A stretch of 64,000 bases of DNA from Qipengyuania vulgaris (GCA_000756795.1 CCSI01000001.1:744001-808000), one strand, 5' to 3'. Numbered from the stretch's first letter, positions 17,037 through 26,459 are shown. Program-made: numbers and translations. Notes: a model not told the origin generated them from the sequence alone.

Positions 17037-18215
17037 TCACGGTCTAGCTGCACAGGCGATGAAAAATCCGTCCGTGCCGTCGTGATACGGAGTGAGCCGC
17101 ATCCCGTTCCCGCGTTTGTGACCTGCAGGGAGAGAAAAGTCCTGCGCTTGGAATATGTTAACCCTGTCTAGAAAGGCTGAAAACTGCCCCGCGCCTTCCT
17201 CGTCGAGGAGCGAGCATGTGACATAGATGATACGCCCGCCCGGTTTTACGAGGCGCGCGGCGAGGTCGAGCAGCTCGGCCTGGAGCGTGGTGAGGCGCGC
17301 AAGTTCCGCCTCGTCGAGCCGCCAGCGCGCCTCGGGATTACGGCGCCATGTACCGGTACCCGAGCACGGTGCGTCGACCATTACCGCATCGGCCTGGCCC
17401 TCGAGGTCGGCCAGCGCCTCGAATTCGCGCTTGGGGTCGAGTAGGCGCGTCTCGATGATACTGGCCCCTGCCCGCTCGGCACGCGGCGCGAGGCGCGAGA
17501 GGCGGCCACGGTCGGTGTCGGACGCGATGAGGCGGCCGAGATTGTCCATCGCTGCGGCGAGAGCGAGCGTCTTGCCCCCTCCCCCAGCGCACAGGTCGAC
17601 GATGGTCTCGCCCGGCTGCGCGTTTACTGCAAGGCAGGCAAGCTGCGAGCCGGTGTCCTGCACCTCGATCTTGCCCTCGCGCCATTCGGTCCACTGCTCG
17701 ACCTGCGTGCCCGCTTCGAGGCGGAGGCCGTGAGGCGCGGCGGTGTGTTCGACTTCGACAGGCAGCGTGAGCATGGCACGCTCCGCCTTCAACGTGTTGA
17801 CGCGCAGGTCCAGCGGGGCGCGGTCCAGCAGGGCCTCGGCTTCGGCGCCTTCGATGTCGGACGCGGCCAGCTTTGCTGCCAGCCATGCCGGAGCAACACC
17901 GGCCTCGGCTGCCTCCTCGCCGTCAGCGATTGCGGCAGGCCCGTAATTCGAGCCATCGAAGAGCGGAGCAATGCTCTCGTCTGTTTCCGAGAGCCGCAGC
18001 ATGGCAGCGCGCCCGTTCTTCGGCACCGGACCGCAGGCGCGAATGGCAGAATAGACCAGTTCGCGGATAGCGCGGCGGTCCTTCGACCCGGCGAAGCGGT
18101 TGTTACGGAACCACTCCGCGAGGATACGATCGGCCGGCGCGCCCTTTGCACGCGCGGCTTCAATGATGGTGTCGAGCAGCTCGATCGAGGTCTGAACACG
18201 GGCTGCAGGGGTCAC
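17037..18215 (-). CDS. RsmB/NOP-family RNA (cytosine-5) methyltransferase
   Basis: SAM-dependent RNA m5C methyltransferase of 392 residues. The N-terminal about 130 residues are a shortened NusB-like domain; the catalytic domain has DLCAGGGGKTLALAAAM (SAM site), VDAPCSGTGTWRRNPE and the catalytic cysteine in TCSLLDEEG. It resembles RsmB, which methylates C967 of 16S rRNA, but the N-terminal domain is reduced, so orthology to rsmB is not certain. It is separated from guaB by a pair of palindromic repeats and is probably transcribed in the same direction as guaB. Confidence 0.9.
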   Translation of the reverse strand: MTPAARVQTSIELLDTIIEAARAKGAPADRILAEWFRNNRFAGSKDRRAIRELVYSAIRACGPVPKNGRAAMLRLSETDESIAPLFDGSNYGPAAIADGEEAAEAGVAPAWLAAKLAASDIEGAEAEALLDRAPLDLRVNTLKAERAMLTLPVEVEHTAAPHGLRLEAGTQVEQWTEWREGKIEVQDTGSQLACLAVNAQPGETIVDLCAGGGGKTLALAAAMDNLGRLIASDTDRGRLSRLAPRAERAGASIIETRLLDPKREFEALADLEGQADAVMVDAPCSGTGTWRRNPEARWRLDEAELARLTTLQAELLDLAARLVKPGGRIIYVTCSLLDEEGAGQFSAFLDRVNIFQAQDFSLPAGHKRGNGMRLTPYHDGTDGFFIACAARP

Positions 18216-18221
18216 AACCAG

Positions 18222-18349
18222 CCTCCCCGCGTCGGGGAGGTGGCAGTCGCCGCAGGCGGCTGACGGAGGGGATTCAAAGGCTGATGCATTGCTTCTTGAG
18301 AGTCCCCTCCACCATGCTGCGCATGGTCCCCCTCCCCGTGACGGGGAGG
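18222..18349. repeat. Pair of REP-like palindromic units in inverted orientation
   Basis: Unit 1 starts with the hairpin CCTCCCCG-CGT-CGGGGAGG (18222-18240), then a second imperfect stem and GGAGGGGA near 18266-18272. Unit 2, read on the opposite strand, has the same order: CCTCCCCG-TCA-CGGGGAGG (18331-18349), a stem with arms ACCATGC/GCATGGT, then GGAGGGGA. The two face each other across about 30 bases, the arrangement known as a REPIN. The pair fills the gap between guaB (whose stop adjoins it) and the methyltransferase gene. Confidence 0.75.
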
Positions 18350-18350
18350 A

Positions 18351-19877
<1,527 letters not shown>

Positions 19878-19897
19878 CTAGTGCTTCCCAGTGAAAC

Positions 19898-19929
19898 CGT
19901 CACCCCGGGCTTGACCCGGGGTCCCGCTT
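19898..19929 (+). repeat. Palindromic repeat, copy A (left flank of GIY-YIG gene)
   Basis: A 32-base unit with an internal perfect hairpin, ACCCCGGG (19902-19909) and CCCGGGGT (19915-19922), loop CTTGA, flanked by CGTC and CCCGCTT. It matches copy B at 31 of 32 positions in inverted orientation and ends 16 bases before the GIY-YIG start codon. Confidence 0.85.
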
Positions 19930-19945
19930 CCTTCTTCATCGCTCA

Positions 19946-20245
19946 ATGGGAGAAAAAAATCGCGGCGGTTGGGTCTACATCATGGCCGACCGGTATCGGG
20001 GCACGATGTATGTCGGCGTGACGGCGTATTTGCCTCTTCGAATCCAGCAGCATCGCAAGGGCACAGGTTCGGATTTTTGCGCGAAATACGGTTTGAAGAA
20101 ACTCGTGTGGGCGGAATTCGCCGAAAATATCGAAGCGTGCATCGCACAGGAAAAGCGCATCAAGCGCTGGCAGCGGGAATGGAAATTCGAGCTTATCGAG
20201 CGCGCTAATCCAGATTGGGACGACTTGTTCGATACGTTGGTGTGA
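19946..20245 (+). CDS. GIY-YIG nuclease family protein
   Basis: A 99-residue protein consisting of one GIY-YIG endonuclease domain. Visible motifs are VYIMADR and MYVGVT (the GIY and YIG strands), LPLRIQQH with the catalytic Arg and conserved His, and the metal-binding Glu in IAQEKRIKRW. All catalytic positions look intact. Small GIY-YIG proteins of this type are common in sphingomonads, and their role is unclear. The gene fills the whole space between inverted repeats A and B: 16 bases from A to the ATG and 5 bases from the stop to B. This suggests a small mobile or repeat-maintaining unit, an inference. Start could also be ATG 19981, but that would remove the first strand. Confidence 0.88.
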   Translation: MGEKNRGGWVYIMADRYRGTMYVGVTAYLPLRIQQHRKGTGSDFCAKYGLKKLVWAEFAENIEACIAQEKRIKRWQREWKFELIERANPDWDDLFDTLV

Positions 20246-20250
20246 AAGAA

Positions 20251-20282
20251 AAGCGGGACCCCGGGTCAAGTCCGGGGTGACG
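20251..20282 (-). repeat. Palindromic repeat, copy B (right flank of GIY-YIG gene)
   Basis: Reverse complement of copy A with one mismatch over 32 bases (GGGC against GGAC at the start of the loop side). It begins 5 bases after the GIY-YIG stop codon and forms an inverted pair with both A and C. Confidence 0.85.
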
Positions 20283-20299
20283 GTAGTGCAGCAAAGCAA

Positions 20300-20332
20300 C
20301 GTCACCCCGGCCTCCGAGCCGGGGTCTCGCTT
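20300..20332 (+). repeat. Palindromic repeat, copy C (diverged)
   Basis: Same orientation as copy A: CGTCACCCCGG, a changed loop region (CCTCCGAG), then CCGGGGTCTCGCTT. It lies 17 bases after copy B, so B and C form a REPIN-like pair, and it ends 3 bases before the stop codon of the hydroxybutyrate dehydrogenase gene. Confidence 0.78.
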
Positions 20333-20335
20333 CAA

Positions 20336-21091
20336 CTATTCAGCCGTCCACCCGCCATCGACGCTCCAATTCGCGCCGTTCACGTTCTGCGCCTCGTCGC
20401 GGCACAGGAACACCGCCAGCGCACCGATTTCCTCGGGCTGGACGAACTTCTTGGTCGCCTGCTTCACCAGCAGAACGTCATTGATAACTTCCTCGCGGCT
20501 CATCCCGCGGGCTTTCATCGTGTCGGGGATCTGGTTCTCGACCAGCGGGGTCCAGACATAGCCGGGGCTGATGCAATTGGCGGTCACGCCGTGCTCGGCC
20601 AGTTCCAGCGCGATGGTCTTGGTGAAGCCGTCGAGGCCGTGCTTGGCCGAATTATAGGCGCTCTTGAAGGGCGAGGCGACCTTGGAGTGAGCGCTGGCGG
20701 TGTTGATGATGCGGCCCCAGCCCTTCTCTTTCATTCCCGGCACGGCGAGCCGCGTGGTGTGGAAGGCGGCAGTGAGGTTGAGCGCGATGATGGTGTCCCA
20801 CTTGGCAACCGGGAATTCCTCGACCGGCGCGACATGCTGCATACCGGCATTGTTGACGAGGATGTCGATGCCGCCTGCATCTGTCATCATCTGCTCGATT
20901 TGCGCCACGTCGGTGAGATCTGCGCCCGAATGCGTCGCGCCCAGTTCCTCGCACAATTTCGCAATCTCCGCCTCGTCGCCGAAGCCGTTGAGGACGACGC
21001 TCGCCCCCTCCTTTGCCAGCGCGCGGGCAATGGCGAGGCCGATGCCGCTGGTGGAACCTGTTACAAGTGCGCGCTTACCTTCGAGAAACAT
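20336..21091 (-). CDS. bdhA: 3-hydroxybutyrate dehydrogenase
   Basis: SDR enzyme of 251 residues that interconverts D-3-hydroxybutyrate and acetoacetate with NAD. It has TGSTSGIG, LVNNAGMQHVAPVEEFP, the Ser in NTASAHSKVASPFKSAY and the active-site YNSAKHG; AHxxxASPxKSAY and GYVWTPLVExQIPD are characteristic of BdhA over other SDRs. The organism also encodes PHA synthase (62303-63991), so a role in polyhydroxybutyrate turnover is likely. Its promoter region faces the metallopeptidase gene and contains a TTAG-N11-CTAA dyad (21107-21125). Confidence 0.93.
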   Translation of the reverse strand: MFLEGKRALVTGSTSGIGLAIARALAKEGASVVLNGFGDEAEIAKLCEELGATHSGADLTDVAQIEQMMTDAGGIDILVNNAGMQHVAPVEEFPVAKWDTIIALNLTAAFHTTRLAVPGMKEKGWGRIINTASAHSKVASPFKSAYNSAKHGLDGFTKTIALELAEHGVTANCISPGYVWTPLVENQIPDTMKARGMSREEVINDVLLVKQATKKFVQPEEIGALAVFLCRDEAQNVNGANWSVDGGWTAE

Positions 21092-21180
21092 TTGGCTCTC
21101 CGAGCGTTAGGTGAACAATCACTAACGGCAATCGCGCACAGGGAGCGCGCTGTAAAGCGGCCAATCCGAAGGGGAGACAC

Positions 21181-22032
21181 ATGCGGCTCAATCCGTTCAA
21201 CACCGGCGATATCAACGTGCGTTCGAGCAGCGGGGGCGGAGTCGGCAAGGCTGGCGGTCTTGGCTGCGGCACCATCATCATCGCCGCGCTCGGCTATTTC
21301 GTGTTCGGCCTCGATCCTTTTCAGACTGCGGCCACGGTCGAAAGCGTACAGCAGGGGACACAGGCGTCGGGTCCCGCCAACACCAATGAGCAGGAAATCT
21401 GCACCAGCAGCCAGTATGCGCGCGAAGCCTGCGACGGGCTGACCTCGCTCAACCGCACCTGGGCGCGCGTGTTCGAGGAACAAGGCCTCGGCGACCGATT
21501 CCAGCAGCCGACGCTAGACCTCTACAGCGGCGCAGTGCGCACCGCCTGCGGCTCAGGCAATTCCTCGATGGGACCGTTCTACTGCCCCGGCGACCAGACA
21601 ATCTACATCGACACTAGCTTCTACGACCAGCTGGCGCGCATGGCGGGCAACAGTGGCGACTTCGCACGCTACTATGTCCTCGCACATGAGTATGGCCACC
21701 ACATCCAGACCATCACCGGCATCTCGGGCCAGATCCGTAGCCAGCAGCAACGGGTGAGCCGAGGTCAGGCGAACCAGCTTAGTGTCCGGATGGAATTGCA
21801 GGCCGATTGCTATGCCGGTGTTTGGGCGGGCAAGAACCGCAACCTCATCGAACCGGGCGATATCGAGGAAGGAATGGAGGCAGCCGCTGCCATCGGCGAT
21901 GACCGACTGACACAGGGCCGCGTCTCGGCCGAGAACTTCACCCACGGCACGAGCGCCCAGCGGAGCCAGGCGCTGCGCACGGGCCTGCGCGGTGATGACA
22001 AGGCCTGCGACGAATATACCATCGTACGCTAA
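21181..22032 (+). CDS. YpfJ-family neutral zinc metallopeptidase
   Basis: A 283-residue protein of the putative neutral zinc metallopeptidase family (YpfJ). It has one N-terminal membrane segment (about residues 27-44, after a glycine-rich stretch), a catalytic domain with HEYGHH at residues 169-174, and the downstream ELQADCYAGVWA segment providing the third ligand and conserved Cys. Opening MRLNPFNTGDINVRS is typical of the family. The catalytic domain is probably periplasmic. Substrates are unknown. A strong terminator follows 20 bases downstream. Confidence 0.92.
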   Translation: MRLNPFNTGDINVRSSSGGGVGKAGGLGCGTIIIAALGYFVFGLDPFQTAATVESVQQGTQASGPANTNEQEICTSSQYAREACDGLTSLNRTWARVFEEQGLGDRFQQPTLDLYSGAVRTACGSGNSSMGPFYCPGDQTIYIDTSFYDQLARMAGNSGDFARYYVLAHEYGHHIQTITGISGQIRSQQQRVSRGQANQLSVRMELQADCYAGVWAGKNRNLIEPGDIEEGMEAAAAIGDDRLTQGRVSAENFTHGTSAQRSQALRTGLRGDDKACDEYTIVR

Positions 22033-22048
22033 GGACAGGCACGATAAG

Positions 22049-22092
22049 AAAAAAGGGGCGCGCACCGGTCATGGTCCGCGCCCCTTCTTTGT
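22049..22092. terminator. Bidirectional rho-independent terminator
   Basis: Ten-base arms 22053-22062 and 22077-22086 (AAGGGGCGCG/CGCGCCCCTT) with an A-run before and TTCTTTGTT after. It separates the convergent metallopeptidase and creD genes, and T-rich sequence follows the stem on both strands. Confidence 0.85.
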
Positions 22093-22105
22093 TGGATTGC
22101 CAAGC

Positions 22106-23497
22106 CTATTCGGCGAAGCGCTCGTCACCCTTGGTTACTTCAGACCATTCGACATTGCGCGTTGCATACATCACGCCAGCCAGCGCCATGAACATCAGCA
22201 CCGAGCCGACGATAAGCGATGCGTCTTCGAGGCTCAGCAACACATAGAGCACGCCATAAAGACCGGTGAGCAGTGTTCCGATGAACCCGGCCCGCTTCCA
22301 TCCACCCAGCACCGCCGCGCTATAGGCGGTCAGCAATCCGATGATGGCCGCGCTGGCAATCACATAGGCGATGGCAAAACCCGTCCACTCGGCAAAGGCC
22401 AGCAGCAGCACGAAGAACAGGATCAGCCCTGCCCCCGTCAGCAGGTATTCGGCCGCCGCCACGCGCGCTCCGCCGACCACGTCGAACAGCAGGAAGGCGA
22501 CGAAGGTGAAACCGATGAACAGGAAGCCGTATTTCACGCTGCGGTCGACCTGTGCGTAAATATCGCCCGGTTCGACCAGGCTGATGGTGGCAGTCTTGCT
22601 ATCCTCGCTCTCGTAATAACCTTCGGGTATCATCCCGTCATTGGCCTCGCGCGCCATGACGTGGGGAGGCTCGAAATCTTCTGCCGCCACCATCGGCTGG
22701 TTGAGCGCGAGGTTGCCGATGGACCAGCGCGCGGAAAATCCTTCGCTGCCAATCTCCCGTTCGTCCGGAATAAAACCGCCACCGAATGCGGGATGCGGCC
22801 AGGTCGAGGTGACGCTCCAGTCGGTCTGCCCGCCGAGCGGCATGAGCGTAATCTGGCGGCTTCCGCGCAGTGTGTAGGCATAGTCAACCACAAGCGGCCT
22901 CCCTCCCGACCAGTCAACTGCTCCGTGAAAGCCAGCACCATTGCTGGCGCGCGTGCCGCCGCCGGGCTCGAGGGTGAGCGGCTTGCCGCCGACGCGCACA
23001 TTTGCTGCGGCCCGCAACCCCCTCGGGTCCGACGCGCCGAAGCGAATTTGCGCCTCGTCCAGTAAGAGAAGGTCGCGGGAGACACCCGGGACAGGCAGTT
23101 CCTCGGGCAGTTCGAACCGTGCCTTTCCCTCCATCGTCGCGCGGTAAATCACGGTCTCGTAGAGCGCCTTCTTCTTGCGCTCTGGCGCCAGTCCGGTCTC
23201 GAGTTGGTGCCGGACAGGCGACAGAAAAATCGATTTGCGCACTGTGTTGGTTCGGACAACCGGCTTCCCATCGACCGTTTCGTTGACGGTGCGCACTTCC
23301 TCATAGGGTATCTCGATGACAGGTCCGGACACGACCTGCGCACCGCCCGAACCGGCAGTTATCGTGCGCTCTGCAATACGCGCCTGACCCTGCCGGTCGT
23401 TCACCAGGGCGTAGACCATCAGCAGGGGCACCAGCAGCACGAAGCCGCACAGGCCCGCCAGGAATAATTTAAAGCCTGGGGATTTGTCTCTCATCAC
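22106..23497 (-). CDS. creD: Inner-membrane protein CreD
   Basis: A 463-residue CreD-family protein: one N-terminal transmembrane segment (FKLFLAGLCGFVLLVPLLMVY), a large periplasmic domain of about 270 residues, then five or six C-terminal helices ending in a block rich in small residues. CreD is induced by the CreBC two-component system in enterobacteria and affects envelope integrity and tolerance to beta-lactams and colicins. Here no creBC is adjacent; instead creD lies downstream of and in the same direction as blaI and the M56 protease gene. The start ATG 23497 has GGAG 7 bases upstream. Confidence 0.9.
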   Translation of the reverse strand: MMRDKSPGFKLFLAGLCGFVLLVPLLMVYALVNDRQGQARIAERTITAGSGGAQVVSGPVIEIPYEEVRTVNETVDGKPVVRTNTVRKSIFLSPVRHQLETGLAPERKKKALYETVIYRATMEGKARFELPEELPVPGVSRDLLLLDEAQIRFGASDPRGLRAAANVRVGGKPLTLEPGGGTRASNGAGFHGAVDWSGGRPLVVDYAYTLRGSRQITLMPLGGQTDWSVTSTWPHPAFGGGFIPDEREIGSEGFSARWSIGNLALNQPMVAAEDFEPPHVMAREANDGMIPEGYYESEDSKTATISLVEPGDIYAQVDRSVKYGFLFIGFTFVAFLLFDVVGGARVAAAEYLLTGAGLILFFVLLLAFAEWTGFAIAYVIASAAIIGLLTAYSAAVLGGWKRAGFIGTLLTGLYGVLYVLLSLEDASLIVGSVLMFMALAGVMYATRNVEWSEVTKGDERFAE

Positions 23498-23577
23498 GTT
23501 TCTCCATCGTCAGTTGCGATGAAACGTTCTTTGTGAGCGATGAATTGAATTCAGAATGAATTGCGCCTGCATGAACG

Positions 23578-23615
23578 GAAACGGCCGGCCCCTCGCTAGG
23601 AGAGACCGGCCGCTT
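23578..23615 (-). terminator. Possible terminator after the M56 protease gene
   Basis: Arms CGGCCGG (23582-23588) and CCGGCCG (23606-23612), extendable by a few A-T pairs, lie between the protease stop and creD. On the minus strand the stem is followed by TTTCCGTTC, a weak T-tract, so it may only partly stop transcription into creD. Confidence 0.45.
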
Positions 23616-23639
23616 CGCCCGCAGGAGTGTGGCGCGGAA

Positions 23640-25346
23640 TTACTTGCCCTTCTGAAGCTCGGCGATTTCGCGATCGATTTCACGCAGGGCTTCGGCGCGC
23701 TGTTCGTCGGTGAGGTTGCGTTCGATAGCGATGGCCGAACGGGCCGTGCGTAGGGCCCCCAGCGCCAGCTTGTCGGCATTGGCTTCACACACAAACATGG
23801 TCGTACCACCGTCGGCGTCTTCCTCGGTGGTGATGAGCTCTTCACTACCGGTGCATTTCATGACCACACGCGGCGCATTTGCGCTTGCTTCGGCTGCACC
23901 AGCCTGCGCTTCGGCCACGGCGAGGCGGATTTCCTGCCGCAGCTTGCCATTCTCGCCCATGTCGCTGCGCAGCTTGCGCAGTTCCATGCGCAGTTCGCCA
24001 TCATCGGCGAACTGGCCGCGAAGTTCGGCCATCTCGGCCTTGAACTTGGCGCGTTCGGCTTCGCTCATCTTCTCCCAGCCCTTGCCGCTGTAGCGGATTT
24101 TGCGCTTGATGAGCTTGCCATCCTGCTCGGTGACGATCTCCCGCTCAATAGTAGCGATCTTGCGCTCTGCCTTATCGAGTTCGCGCTCGGCCAGTTCCAT
24201 TTCACGCTCGGCCTCGTCGAACTCGCGCTCGATATCGACTTCGACCTCGGCGAATTCTTCTTCGACCACTTCCTGCTGGACCTCTGCCTCGTTCCATTCA
24301 TCGACCTCGGCGGCCTGCGCCGAGGCGACAAGAGCGCTCGGCGCACCTTCCGCATAGCAGATGGACGCGGTGAGCGGCACAGCCAGGAAAGCGCTGGCAA
24401 TTGCGGCGCGCCCGGTAAGGCGGCGACGCGGCGAAATATCGGACATTGATAAGCTCCTCAAACGATGGATTATCGATTTGTCCCCCAGAACCGGACAGGC
24501 CATCGGTGCAGCCAGCGCGGGGCGCGGCGCTACCGAGGTGTGGCGTGCAAAATCGGCGATGATGCCGGCATAGGCGGCGCGCTCTTCCCGCGGGCGGGAG
24601 GCGACGACGCGGGCATCGCAAAAAGCTTCCTGGTCGCGGCGCAGGGCCTGCCAACCGAGCCAGCCCAGCGGATTGAACCAGTGAATTGCGAACAGCGGCT
24701 GCACGGCCATGTTGGCGAGCAGGTCCCCGCCACGGTGGTGCGCCAGTTCGTGCTCGATGGCGAGGTCACGCTGGTGGCGGTTGCGGCTGGTCATGAAGCC
24801 GATCGGCAACGCAATCACGCGGTCGATCACACCAAAAGCCATGGGGCCGGAAATCGCCGGCGTCTCGATAAGGCGAATGGAACCGACTTCACCGACCGGG
24901 CGCGCATTTTCAAGCAGTTCGCGGCGCAGCGCGAAATAGAGCCAGAAGCGGCGCACGAGGAAGAACATCGCCCCGCCCAGCCACAGGAGCAGCATGGGCG
25001 TGAGGAAGTCCACCGGCGGCTGGCTGGCCGCAACGACAGTCGGCGCGCTCATGCCCGGCTCGGCGAGCGGCAGGACGACAGCATCGGGTTCGAGGGCAAA
25101 GACTGGCTCGCTCGCCGCAAGCGTTTCTTCGGATGTCTGCGCCAGCGGACGCATCCACGCGGGCAGTGTGAACGGCGGGATGAGCAGGCGCGCCAGCGGC
25201 AGGAACCATAGCGCATAGGCCGCCCCTGCCCCGAAGTAGCGCGCCACCGGGCGGCGCAGCAGCATCACCAGCGCAATGAGCGCGCCGGTCCACAGCAGCG
25301 TGTCGAAAAGGAACCAGTTCCAATATTCGCGCAGAAGCTCGGTCAT
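23640..25346 (-). CDS. M56 (BlaR1-like) membrane metallopeptidase
   Basis: A 568-residue M56-family protease. The N-terminus has three or four transmembrane helices (about residues 12-30, 38-60, 115-130), then the zinc site HELAHH at 199-204 followed by GGDLLANM. Unlike BlaR1/MecR1 there is no penicillin-binding sensor domain; instead, after a helix near 320, the C-terminus is a long, very acidic coiled coil (about 340-500) and a short tail with two cysteines. ATG 25346 overlaps the blaI stop region (ATGA). It probably cleaves BlaI when a signal is sensed outside; the signal is unlikely to be a beta-lactam bound in the classical way. Confidence 0.88.
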   Translation of the reverse strand: MTELLREYWNWFLFDTLLWTGALIALVMLLRRPVARYFGAGAAYALWFLPLARLLIPPFTLPAWMRPLAQTSEETLAASEPVFALEPDAVVLPLAEPGMSAPTVVAASQPPVDFLTPMLLLWLGGAMFFLVRRFWLYFALRRELLENARPVGEVGSIRLIETPAISGPMAFGVIDRVIALPIGFMTSRNRHQRDLAIEHELAHHRGGDLLANMAVQPLFAIHWFNPLGWLGWQALRRDQEAFCDARVVASRPREERAAYAGIIADFARHTSVAPRPALAAPMACPVLGDKSIIHRLRSLSMSDISPRRRLTGRAAIASAFLAVPLTASICYAEGAPSALVASAQAAEVDEWNEAEVQQEVVEEEFAEVEVDIEREFDEAEREMELAERELDKAERKIATIEREIVTEQDGKLIKRKIRYSGKGWEKMSEAERAKFKAEMAELRGQFADDGELRMELRKLRSDMGENGKLRQEIRLAVAEAQAGAAEASANAPRVVMKCTGSEELITTEEDADGGTTMFVCEANADKLALGALRTARSAIAIERNLTDEQRAEALREIDREIAELQKGK

Positions 25347-25732
25347 TTGCGCATCTCCCTCAAGAGCGCCTCGATTTCCTCGAGGTCGGCATCGCTCAGC
25401 GCCTCGTTCTCCGCCAGGTGCGCGAAGAGCGGCGCTGCCCGCCCGCCGAACAGCCGGTCGACCAGGCGGCGGCTTTCCCCGCCGACATAATCGGAGCGTT
25501 CGATAAGCGGATGGTAGAGGAACTTGCGCCCCTCCGGCTCGGTGCCGACTGCGCCCTTGCTGACGAGGCGGCTGAGGAGTGTCTTGACGGTGGGGATGGA
25601 CCAGTCGTTGGCCTTGCAGACCCGCTCGCAAACCTCGGATGCGGCCAGCGGGCTCTGGTCCCACAGCGCTTCCATCACGGCGTGCTCGGCTTCGCTGATA
25701 CGCTCTCCGACAGCCTGTTTGCGCTTACCCAT
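25343..25732 (-). CDS. BlaI/MecI-family transcriptional repressor
   Basis: A 129-residue penicillinase-repressor-family regulator. The winged helix covers about residues 10-80 (ISEAEHAVMEALWDQSP, VCERVCKANDWSIPTVKTLLSRLVSKG), followed by a dimerisation region. It is translationally coupled to the M56 protease gene by a 4-base overlap, the standard blaI-blaR1 pairing. GGGAGTGAG precedes the ATG. Tandem operator-like sites lie 38-68 bases upstream, so autoregulation and control of the divergent ClpP-like gene are likely. Confidence 0.92.
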   Translation of the reverse strand: MGKRKQAVGERISEAEHAVMEALWDQSPLAASEVCERVCKANDWSIPTVKTLLSRLVSKGAVGTEPEGRKFLYHPLIERSDYVGGESRRLVDRLFGGRAAPLFAHLAENEALSDADLEEIEALLREMRK

Positions 25733-25769
25733 TTCGACTCACTCCCTGACAAGGCGCTTCGTGTTTGAT

Positions 25770-25800
25770 TACGCCTGTAGCCATAATGACTACGTTTGTA
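25770..25800 (-). promoter_or_regulatory. Tandem BlaI-type operator sites over the blaI promoter
   Basis: On the minus strand, TACAAACGTA (25800-25791) and TACAGGCGTA (25779-25770) are two copies of TACA-NN-CGTA, close to the TACA...TGTA dyad bound by BlaI/MecI repressors. Their centres are 21 bases apart, two helical turns. The same stretch contains TTTACA followed after 17 bases by TACAGG, a plausible -35/-10 pair, so the sites would overlap both promoter elements. Binding is inferred from position and motif. Confidence 0.55.
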
Positions 25801-25889
25801 AACATGAAGCGTGGATGAATGGTTGTTCAGGAACAATAAGGTTCGCTGCGCACTGCAAGGGAGCATCTACGCAGGCACAGGGAAATTCG

Positions 25890-26450
25890 ATGGACGACAA
25901 AGATCGCAATGCAGTGCTTGGCGCGCCGCAGCTGAGGCTGGTGGGCAGCGTGGACGAGGCGATGTATGCCGAATTCCGCAACCAGCTGGGCGCCGCGCCC
26001 ACCGAAGGCCCGCTTGTCATCGCCCTCACTACGCTGGGCGGAAATCCTGAAATCGCACGCGCCATGGCCGACGATGTGCGACTGCTGCGCGAGGCGGGGC
26101 GGACCATCTATTTCCTCGGTAAGGCAGCGGTCTATTCGGCTGGAGCCACCTTCATGGCGGGTTTCCCCGTGGCCTGTCGCTTCCTCACCCAAGGCACCAC
26201 GCTGCTTGTGCATGAACGGCAAATCGAAAAGACCATTTCACTGTCCGGTCCGCTCAAAAGCTGTACCTCCCAGTTGAAGGCCGCGCTCAACGAAATCGAG
26301 CAATCCATAGCCATCGAGGAATCGGGTTTCGAGGCGCTGGCTGAAGGTTCGGACGTGACGCTCGACGAAATTCGCGAGAAGGCGCCGGACAATTGGTACT
26401 TGGGCTGCGAGGAGGCGAAGGAGCGAGGACTCATCGCCGCCATCATCTGA
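25890..26450 (+). CDS. ClpP-like serine protease
   Basis: A 186-residue protein of the ClpP/crotonase fold. TTLGGNPEIARAMADDVRLL matches the ClpP hydrophobic-groove region, the likely nucleophile is Ser83 in AVYSAGATFMAG and the base His108 in LLVHERQ. It lacks a signal peptide and the usual ClpP propeptide, and it diverges from housekeeping ClpP, for instance at the Ser motif. ATG 25890 follows AGGGA. It is transcribed divergently from blaI across a 157-base region with operator-like sites, so it may belong to the same stress regulon. Whether it partners a Clp ATPase is unknown. Confidence 0.78.
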   Translation: MDDKDRNAVLGAPQLRLVGSVDEAMYAEFRNQLGAAPTEGPLVIALTTLGGNPEIARAMADDVRLLREAGRTIYFLGKAAVYSAGATFMAGFPVACRFLTQGTTLLVHERQIEKTISLSGPLKSCTSQLKAALNEIEQSIAIEESGFEALAEGSDVTLDEIREKAPDNWYLGCEEAKERGLIAAII

Positions 26451-26459
26451 AGCTGCGGC

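Noticed and set aside
21107..21125. TTAG-N11-CTAA dyad upstream of the hydroxybutyrate dehydrogenase gene
   Set aside because: Only the outer four bases pair and the inner half-sites are out of register; too short to claim as an operator, although the position would suit a TetR-type repressor.
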